Part shown: in pieces, positions 58,901 to 64,000 of the stretch
Position numbering within the stretch: position 1 is the first letter of the stretch
Layout: every line of letters starts with the position of its first letter
Translations under genes and position numbers: made by a program
Origin: Verrucomicrobiota bacterium
GTDB taxonomy: Bacteria; Verrucomicrobiota; Verrucomicrobiia; Opitutales; Opitutaceae
Assembly (NCBI GenBank): GCA_023416735.1
Contig: JAEZGX010000012.1
Coordinates: forward strand, 186,001-250,000
Reading direction: 5' to 3'
DNA: 64,000 nt
Notes under the pieces: generated by a model
Database searches by the model: none
Told to the model about the DNA's origin: nothing
What the model saw: the letters and a program-made list of their open reading frames with translations, nothing else

Positions 58901-58906
58901 GCGCAC

Positions 58907-59620
58907 GTGACGCCGCTCCCGCCCGCCGTTCCCCGCCATCGCGTTCGGTTCGTCTCCAACTTTTCCGAACTCGCCACCACCCCTTTCGGCGACGGCGTCA
59001 ATGTCCTCTGCTGGCCTCGGTCCCTCCCGGGCGATTTTCGTGAGATCGTCCATGGACTTCCCGCCGACGAGTCCGGCGGCATCCTCACGCTCGACGAAGC
59101 GCGTCTCCTTTCGCTGCCCGTCAGCCCCCAAGGTCGCATCGCGATCGATGTTCTTCTCGCGGATCTGAAACTCCTCCGCGAACACGACCTCGATCCCGTG
59201 CTCAACTGCATCCACGGCTACCCGCGCGACGAAGATCCCGGCCCCGTCGCCACGGACGTTTTTTCCTTTCACGCCGACAGCGCGCCCGTCCCGGCCGACA
59301 CCTGGCTATGCACCTATCATGGTTCTTCCAGCGAGGGATTATGCAGCGAGGACGCCATCCGTCGTATCGACATTCCGGACACACGCGCCGCGCTGCTCGC
59401 TCAGTATGGCGGCCCTGACGACGAGGGTTTCGCGGAATTCCTCCACGACCACTGCTACGATCTTCACTACGCCGCCAGTCCGCGCGCGCAGCCCTATTCG
59501 TTCGGCCTCTTCAACCTCTGGCGCATCGCCGTGGACTACCCCGGCTCACCCGTCCCGCCGTGTGTTCATCGCGCTCCCGACACCATCCCTGGCGAGCCGC
59601 GCCTGCTTCTCATCAGCTGA
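58907..59620 (+). CDS. DUF1826-like protein
   Basis: The 237-residue protein starts with GTG at 58907. Its central and C-terminal parts fit the pattern of DUF1826: FSFHADSAPVPADTWLCTYHG (H-x-D followed by TYHG), then CVHRAPDTIPGEPRLLLIS at the end. The H...H spacing is reminiscent of a metal-binding cupin or oxygenase fold, but this is inference. The N-terminal 100 residues are less conserved. It is convergent with the M48 peptidase. The function is unknown. Confidence 0.55.
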   Translation: MTPLPPAVPRHRVRFVSNFSELATTPFGDGVNVLCWPRSLPGDFREIVHGLPADESGGILTLDEARLLSLPVSPQGRIAIDVLLADLKLLREHDLDPVLNCIHGYPRDEDPGPVATDVFSFHADSAPVPADTWLCTYHGSSSEGLCSEDAIRRIDIPDTRAALLAQYGGPDDEGFAEFLHDHCYDLHYAASPRAQPYSFGLFNLWRIAVDYPGSPVPPCVHRAPDTIPGEPRLLLIS

Positions 59621-59663
59621 AACCGGCCGCTCCTCCCGGCGGCATCGCGAATCCGAGCATCGC

Positions 59664-60479
59664 TCACTCCGCGATCATCTTTCGCCGCTGCTCGAACTGC
59701 GCCAGCGCCCGCGGTATCATCTCGTGCAGTCGCTGCACGCGCGTCGCATGCGACGGATGGGTCGACATGAACTCCGGTGGCTGCCCTCCGCTCGCCCGCT
59801 CCATCCTTTCCCAAAAACCAATCGCCTCGCGCGGATCGTAACCTGCGCGCGCCATATACATCAGCCCCATCGCATCCGCCTCGTTCTCGTGCTCACGGCT
59901 GAATGGCAGGATGAAGCCATACTGCGCTCCCGCCCCCAACGCCGCCATCACCATCTGACGCTGCTGATAGTCCATCTCGGAAAACGAGAACTGCGCTCCC
60001 ACCATCAAGGTCTGCGCGAGGCTGGTCCGCAGCATTCGTTGCGAACCATGCCGCGCAATCGCGTGCGCCATCTCATGTCCCATCACCGCCGCCAGCGCCG
60101 CTTCGGTTCGGGTGTGCTCGAGGATTCCTGTGAACACCACGATCTTCCCTCCCGGTAAACAAAACGCATTCGCCTGATCGCTGCGCACCAAGCTCACCTG
60201 CCAGTCGAAGCCTTTCGCCTCATCCCCTACCACCGCTGCCAACCGGTGCGCCACCCGCACGACCATCTCTTGCTCCGCTCCTCGTTCCACCACGTCGCTC
60301 TGCGCCAGCACTTCCCGATAGCTTTGTAATCCCAACACCTGCTCCTGCTCGCTCGACAACGCCACCCGAGCCGCTCTTCCGGTCTCGGGGTTGGTCACCT
60401 TTTCCGCGCTGAAATACTGAAACGCCGCAAACAATGCGGCGGCAATCAGGGGAATTGGCAACCAAGCGCGACGTTTCAC
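59664..60479 (-). CDS. M48-family metalloprotease
   Basis: The protein of 271 residues has an N-terminal membrane anchor (residues 5-22, AWLPIPLIAAALFAAF) and an M48 peptidase domain: zinc motif HEMAH (135-139) and the third ligand in HENEADAMGL, plus ANAFCLPGGKIVVFTGIL, typical of the BepA/LoiP-like periplasmic group. These proteases degrade misfolded outer-membrane proteins. The start chosen is GTG at 60479; the ORF remains open upstream but overlaps a PEP-CTERM fragment on the other strand. It is convergent with the DUF1826-like gene. Confidence 0.87.
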   Translation of the reverse strand: MKRRAWLPIPLIAAALFAAFQYFSAEKVTNPETGRAARVALSSEQEQVLGLQSYREVLAQSDVVERGAEQEMVVRVAHRLAAVVGDEAKGFDWQVSLVRSDQANAFCLPGGKIVVFTGILEHTRTEAALAAVMGHEMAHAIARHGSQRMLRTSLAQTLMVGAQFSFSEMDYQQRQMVMAALGAGAQYGFILPFSREHENEADAMGLMYMARAGYDPREAIGFWERMERASGGQPPEFMSTHPSHATRVQRLHEMIPRALAQFEQRRKMIAE

Positions 60480-60612
60480 GGGACACGAGTCGCGCCCATA
60501 GAGCCGCGGCCGCTGCCGGCCGTTCCCATCCAACCTCCCGATTCGCCACACCGTCAAAAGCCTCACAGGCGCGTGCAACCCACCGCGCTGTCCCTCGCAT
60601 CTCATCACCGGG

Positions 60613-61023
60613 ATGAACTTCGATGCGTCGCTGATCATCGGACACACCTGGGACAATCGAAACCGCAGCTACCCGTTCATCTGGTCGCCCTCTTCCGGCC
60701 TGCGCAATCTGCGGCCCGTCCTCGACGATGTCTTCGGTCTGGCGGACGAGCTTCAAGGTTGGGGAAACCTCATCGCGAGCGACATGTCGTGGGACGGCCG
60801 CTATCTCATCGGCACCGGCATCAATCCCTTCGGGCAAAACCAAGGCTGGCTCATCGATCTCGGTGAAACCATCGGATCGATCCCGCCCGGCGTCGACACA
60901 CCGCCACCTCCTTACGTCCGTCCGGTGCCCGAGCCGGCAACCTTTGGCTGGATGGCCGTTATTTCGCTGACCGCGCTGATCGTGTTGCGTAGCACCCGAG
61001 TCCGGTCCCGCGTCGCGGGGTGA
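60613..61023 (+). pseudogene. C-terminal fragment of a PEP-CTERM protein
   Basis: The 136-residue ORF has no signal peptide, yet it ends in a PEP-CTERM sorting signal (VPEPATFGWMAVISLTALIV then RSTRVRSR). The preceding part (GNLIASDMSWDGRYLIGTGI and GQNQGWLIDLG) resembles the last units of HAF-repeat extracellular proteins. Without an export signal the sorting domain cannot work, so this is most likely the 3' remnant of a larger exported protein whose front was lost against the divergent M48 gene. Confidence 0.6.
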
Positions 61024-61131
61024 CGAGGAACGATTCTGCCTCTCCGCTAAACTGCTCGAAACCGCCTGATCCGCCGACGCTCTTTCCCCGCTCCCCTTTG
61101 CCTTCTCGCCGCGTCGTCGTCTGGTGTGCCC

Positions 61132-61326
61132 ATGACAACGTCCCGCACCGCCCCCTGGAAAAACAAAAAGCCCGCGACCAAATCGAAAACGAAACTGAGC
61201 CCCGCCAACATTTCCTGGGCCAGAGCTCGCGCCAAAAAAGCCGGGCGCCGCTACCCCAATCTCGTCGACAACATGGCCGCGACTCGCCGCCAGAACCGGC
61301 CCAACCACGCTGCCGACCATCCGTGA
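61132..61326 (+). CDS. Small basic conserved protein, 64 residues
   Basis: The product begins with a Lys/Thr-rich stretch (KNKKPATKSKTKLSPA) and carries the segment WARARAKKAGRRYPNLVDNM, a pattern (KARAKKAGRPYPNLVDN) I recall from small uncharacterised proteins in several phyla. ATG at 61132 or GTG at 61126 could start it. It is probably a nucleic-acid-associated or stress-related small protein; there is no firm function. Confidence 0.5.
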   Translation: MTTSRTAPWKNKKPATKSKTKLSPANISWARARAKKAGRRYPNLVDNMAATRRQNRPNHAADHP

Positions 61327-61341
61327 CCGGCGCGCTCGTCC

Positions 61342-61692
61342 TCAAAACTCGTCGGCGCGGCACGTATTGATCCCGAGCGCCTGATTGATCGGACAATAGC
61401 GCATCGCCCCCGTCACGATCTCCGCCGCGCCAAGCACGGCGAATCCAATCCGCCAACCCCGGCTCACTGGCGCCATCGCTGCGGCGGCGAGCAACGCTCC
61501 GCCCGCCGCCACTCGAAACGTCTGCTCCGTTCGGCCGACATTGCACGGCCGCTCGTCAGTCATTTCTTCTGCCCACGGCTGCGTTTCGAAATCCCGGTTT
61601 GCCGCGAGGCCCTCCCCGACGCCTGCCTGAAACTCGTGTTCGAACGCTGAATCGGCCGTGTGAGTGGAAATAGATGTATCGGAAGTGCTCAT
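61342..61692 (-). CDS. DUF2892 (YgaP-like) inner-membrane protein
   Basis: The 116-residue protein has an acidic N-terminal half and a C-terminal DUF2892 domain: RPCNVGRTEQTFRVAAGGAL, two hydrophobic helices (about 60-80 and 85-105) and the closing YCPINQALGINTC. The NVG and CP...GINTC pattern is the family hallmark, as in the membrane part of the YgaP rhodanese. No rhodanese domain is attached. The start at 61692 (MSTSDTSIS) was chosen; the upstream extension is unlikely. Confidence 0.82.
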   Translation of the reverse strand: MSTSDTSISTHTADSAFEHEFQAGVGEGLAANRDFETQPWAEEMTDERPCNVGRTEQTFRVAAGGALLAAAAMAPVSRGWRIGFAVLGAAEIVTGAMRYCPINQALGINTCRADEF

Positions 61693-61864
61693 ACGCCCGT
61701 AGATTGCCAGCTGCTTTCCGGGTGCCGCCGAGGAGTTCGGATCCAGGGTTGGGGAATCCACCTACAGGCGTTCCGTGGCTCGACGTTCTCGGTCTTGGAG
61801 CCCGCATCCGACAGACGAAACGTTCTCGCTCACGAACGGTCTCAGCCGCTACATCCCGCATCCC

Positions 61865-62275
61865 ATGAAAATCACGGAAATCGCTTTCACCGGCTATGCC
61901 GTCACTGACATGAAGCGCGCGCAGGGTTTCTACGAAGGTCTCCTCGGTCTCACGAAATCCCGCGGCTTTGGCGAAAAAGACGGCAACGAACAATGGGTCG
62001 AATACGACATCGGTCCGCACTGTCTCGCGCTCATCAGCAGTGCTCCAGACCTGTGGCCGCCCCACGCCGCCGGAACCGCCGCCGCCCTCGAAGTCGACGA
62101 TCTCGATGGCTACGTCGCGAAACTCCGCGAACACGGTGTGAAGTTCGTCTGGGAAACGCAGGATAGTCCCGCCTGCCGCATGGCGGTCGTCGCCGATCCC
62201 GACGGCAACTGGGTCGTCCTTCACCAGCGCAAATCCAATCATCCCGATTTCGCCAAACCCGCCTCCGAGTCCTGA
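61865..62275 (+). CDS. VOC/glyoxalase-family protein
   Basis: The 136-residue single VOC domain begins MKITEIAFTGYAVTDMKRAQ and continues FYEGLLGLTKSR. Later are WVEYDIGPHCLALI, VDDLDGYVAKLREHGVKFVW and CRMAVVADPDGNWVVLHQRK. Metal ligands are less complete than in glyoxalase I. The substrate is unknown. The 3' end overlaps the converging DUF72 gene by 37 bases (62239-62275). Confidence 0.85.
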   Translation: MKITEIAFTGYAVTDMKRAQGFYEGLLGLTKSRGFGEKDGNEQWVEYDIGPHCLALISSAPDLWPPHAAGTAAALEVDDLDGYVAKLREHGVKFVWETQDSPACRMAVVADPDGNWVVLHQRKSNHPDFAKPASES

Positions 62276-63042
62276 GCAACCGTCGTCCCCGGTAAACGCC
62301 CCGCGTCGCCTTCTCCCGTTCCAATCACGCGCAGCATTCGCCTCAACGCGAGCGCGTTGGCGACAGCGTGGCCATTGCGGTCATTGTTGAAATACACCCA
62401 GACCTCCTCCGCGCCGGACGCCTGTATCCGCTCCACCCAGACAGAGAGTTCTTCGCGCGAATAGTTGTGACGATACCACCGCTCGCGCCCGCTGAATCGC
62501 ACATACAGCAATCGCTGCCCGGTCGGAACGGTCTCCGGTAATCGCGGTGCACTCACCGCGCAAAAACCGATCCCGCGCTCTCGCAACGCGCGAAACACCG
62601 TCTCCCGCCACCAGCTCTTGTGCCGAAATTCAACGACGTTTCGATACGTCGGATCCAACTGCGTCACGATGCTCTTCAACCGCGCCGCCGTGTAGCGATA
62701 GCTCGGCGGAAATTGAAAAAGAAAACACCCCATCTTTTCCGCGAGCACCGGCGCGATTTCATAAAACGACTGCACCAGCTTCTTCGTTCGCACCATCCGT
62801 CGCTCGTGCGTGATGAGCTGATTCACCTTCACCGTGTAAACAAATCCCGGCGGCGCCTCGCGCTTCCATCTCCGCACCGTTGCCGGCTTGGGCCAGCGAT
62901 AAAACGGCGCATTCAACTCCACGGTCCGAAACACATTCGCGTAATAGCCAAACCAGTTCTTCGTCGTCACTTCCTGCCGCGGATAGAAGACGCCCCGCCA
63001 GTGCGAGTAAAACCAACCGGAGCATCCCACCTGAATACGCAT
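62239..63042 (-). CDS. DUF72 family protein
   Basis: The 267-residue protein is of the DUF72 (YecE-like) family: the start MRIQVGCSGWFYSHWRGVFY, the segment ELNAPFYRWPKPATVRRWKR (conserved E-N-FY-P-W pattern), FLFQFPPSYRY, EFRHKSWW and the late WVYFNNDRNGHAVANAL. It is a TIM-barrel protein of unknown reaction. The last 12 codons overlap the end of the VOC gene. The start at 63042 is the canonical one. Confidence 0.93.
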   Translation of the reverse strand: MRIQVGCSGWFYSHWRGVFYPRQEVTTKNWFGYYANVFRTVELNAPFYRWPKPATVRRWKREAPPGFVYTVKVNQLITHERRMVRTKKLVQSFYEIAPVLAEKMGCFLFQFPPSYRYTAARLKSIVTQLDPTYRNVVEFRHKSWWRETVFRALRERGIGFCAVSAPRLPETVPTGQRLLYVRFSGRERWYRHNYSREELSVWVERIQASGAEEVWVYFNNDRNGHAVANALALRRMLRVIGTGEGDAGRLPGTTVAQDSEAGLAKSG

Positions 63043-63141
63043 GCTCCCTTGGACACCAACTCGCGCTCAAAGTAAGTCGCCCACTCGCTTCTCCCGCTGC
63101 GTTACTCGTTCTTGCGCCGCTGGCCCCTTTTTGCGGCCATC

Positions 63142-63163
63142 GCTCCGTATCTCCGTGGTTAAT
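63142..63163. repeat. Phrase-like repeat (CTCCGTATCTCCGTGGTTAA)
   Basis: GCTCCGTATCTCCGTGG followed by TTAATCTG, just before the next gene. It pairs with the copy at the leuC-leuD junction (1784-1817). Confidence 0.45.
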
Positions 63164-63174
63164 CTGATCTCACC

Positions 63175-63603
63175 ATGAAAACCACTCGCCTCGCGAACGC
63201 CTTCCAGACACGCGCCGCCCGCGCCGAGCATCCTCTCGCCTGGTTGATCGAGCCTCTTCTCAACGAGCCGACGTTCGAATTCAAAGCGTGGTTCGGCGCG
63301 CGCACCGTCACCCTCGACGGCAAACACCGCCTCGTCCTCACCACCCAGGACGAACCCTGGCAGGGCGTCCTCGTGTGCACCACCCACGAGCATCACGCTT
63401 CGCTGCTCGCCGATTTCCCGTCGCTCGTGCAGCACCCGGTCCTCGGCAAATGGCTCTATCTTTCCGAGTCATCACCGACGTTCGAACGCGACGCCCGCCG
63501 CCTCGTCCAACTCGCCCGCTCCCGCGATCCGCGCCTCGGCATCGTCCCCAACGCCCGCCGGAAACGTCCCAAGAAACGCATCCGCTTCGGCGATCCTCTT
63601 TAG
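63175..63603 (+). CDS. Conserved hypothetical protein
   Basis: I do not recognise this 142-residue protein with certainty. It begins MKTTRLANAFQTRAARAEHP and has a central run WFGARTVTLDGKHRLVLTTQ then DEPWQGVLVCTTHEHH, and a basic C-terminus (PNARRKRPKKRIRF). It is soluble, with no signal peptide or membrane segment. The central HEHH cluster could bind a metal, but that is inference. Convergent with the right-edge gene. Confidence 0.6.
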   Translation: MKTTRLANAFQTRAARAEHPLAWLIEPLLNEPTFEFKAWFGARTVTLDGKHRLVLTTQDEPWQGVLVCTTHEHHASLLADFPSLVQHPVLGKWLYLSESSPTFERDARRLVQLARSRDPRLGIVPNARRKRPKKRIRFGDPL

Positions 63604-63641
63604 GAGTAGCCGAGCCGTTCCGAGACTCTCCGGGCCTCCCC

Positions 63642-63680
63642 AAAAAAATCGCCCGCGACCGGCTTTCCGATCGCGGGCGA
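63642..63680 (-). terminator. Rho-independent terminator of the right-edge gene
   Basis: Stem TCGCCCGCGA/TCGCGGGCGA (63649-63658 with 63671-63680) with a 12-base loop. On the minus strand it is followed by seven T. Confidence 0.88.
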
Positions 63681-63699
63681 ATTGTTCAACCGTCCGTGC

Positions 63700-64000
63700 T
63701 TACAGTCCCGGCTCGCGCAGCGCTGCCTGCTTGTTGATCGTCAACCGATCCGCCGCGACGTCGCCGCGGATCACACTCGATCCGTTCAACACCACCGTGC
63801 CACTCGGCGCCTCCACGTTGCCATTCAAGGCCGAGTCGCCGTTCAACGTCAGCCCGCCGTTGTGGATGCGCACCGTGAGCCACGCCGGATCGTGCGTCGC
63901 CGCGTCGGCGCTGTTGAACATCACGTTCTCACGAACGTTCAACACGACCGGGCCGACAATCTTCAGCCCCGCCTTCGAGTTCAGCGTCAGCTTCTGCAGG
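63700..64000 (-). CDS. Bactofilin/DUF7305-like beta-repeat protein (partial, N-terminus off right edge)
   Basis: The frame is open to the window end and stops at 63700, giving 99 C-terminal residues. They are a series of short beta strands with Leu/Val and Asn/Gly periodicity: LTLNSKAGLKIVGPVVLNV, GGLTLNGDSALNGNVEAPSG, TVVLNGSSVIRGDVAADRLT. The closing stretch APSGTVVLNGSSVIRGDVAA resembles the DUF7305/polymer-forming right-handed beta-helix found at the end of pilus-associated (PilX-like) proteins and bactofilins. The N-terminal part is needed to decide between them. Its terminator lies 20 bases downstream. Confidence 0.6.
   Translation of the reverse strand, partial: LQKLTLNSKAGLKIVGPVVLNVRENVMFNSADAATHDPAWLTVRIHNGGLTLNGDSALNGNVEAPSGTVVLNGSSVIRGDVAADRLTINKQAALREPGL

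Overview
The window is a 64 kb stretch of GC-rich chromosome that is densely packed and mostly housekeeping. Several traits point to a Verrucomicrobiota bacterium, most likely Opitutaceae-like. These are a fused LpxC-FabZ enzyme next to LpxA (Gram-negative lipid A synthesis), two PEP-CTERM sorting signals, a DksA-like protein without a zinc finger sitting between ileS and lspA, an EF-P with the loop Pro-Gly-Asn-Leu-Arg, and almost no Shine-Dalgarno sequences. The placement is inference; no 16S gene is present. I found no rRNA, tRNA, CRISPR array, prophage or insertion sequence.

Layout. 0-12 kb: an exported von Willebrand A protein cut by the left edge, leuCD with a divergent LysR regulator, hisI, the lpxC-fabZ/lpxA operon, efp, a beta-carbonic anhydrase, a VOC protein, an RlmI-type methyltransferase and a thymidine-phosphorylase homologue with altered active-site loops. 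12-21 kb: argS, then envelope genes (GYF-domain membrane protein, YihY, a PpiD/SurA-like chaperone without a rotamase domain, a TolC-family protein). 21-25.5 kb: a NicO-like metal transporter and the late haem genes hemF, hemE and hemY. 25.5-38 kb: ileS, the DksA-like gene, lspA, yicC, trpB, a STAS protein, acnA, a peroxiredoxin and tyrS. 38-48 kb is more accessory: a PemK-type toxin-antitoxin pair with a frameshift in each gene, a lipid kinase, a PEP-CTERM protein, an SDR enzyme, a sodium:solute symporter, a SIR2-like protein, a membrane-anchored protein with four Ig-like repeats, a DUF899 protein and a J-domain membrane protein. 48-64 kb: panE, a quinone oxidoreductase, a CvfB-like protein, an ABC-F ATPase, an exported amidohydrolase, a GH30 glycosidase, HxlR/azoreductase, and several small conserved proteins, two VOC proteins, an M48 peptidase, a DUF72 protein and a right-edge bactofilin/DUF7305-like fragment.

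The most unusual signal is a set of short 'word' repeats scattered through the window. They occur as long imperfect palindromes (CCAAGATCCAAGC...GGAGCTTGGATCTTGG), as runs of CTCAGCT-like or TTCTCGTTCTC-like units, and as two phrase-like sequences. They sit mainly between genes and often run over stop or start codons. One variant (GAACTCCAAAC...GGAAC) lies in frame inside both hemF and hemE, and another encodes the N-terminus of lspA. This resembles the behaviour of Rickettsia palindromic elements and is the best candidate here for something undescribed.
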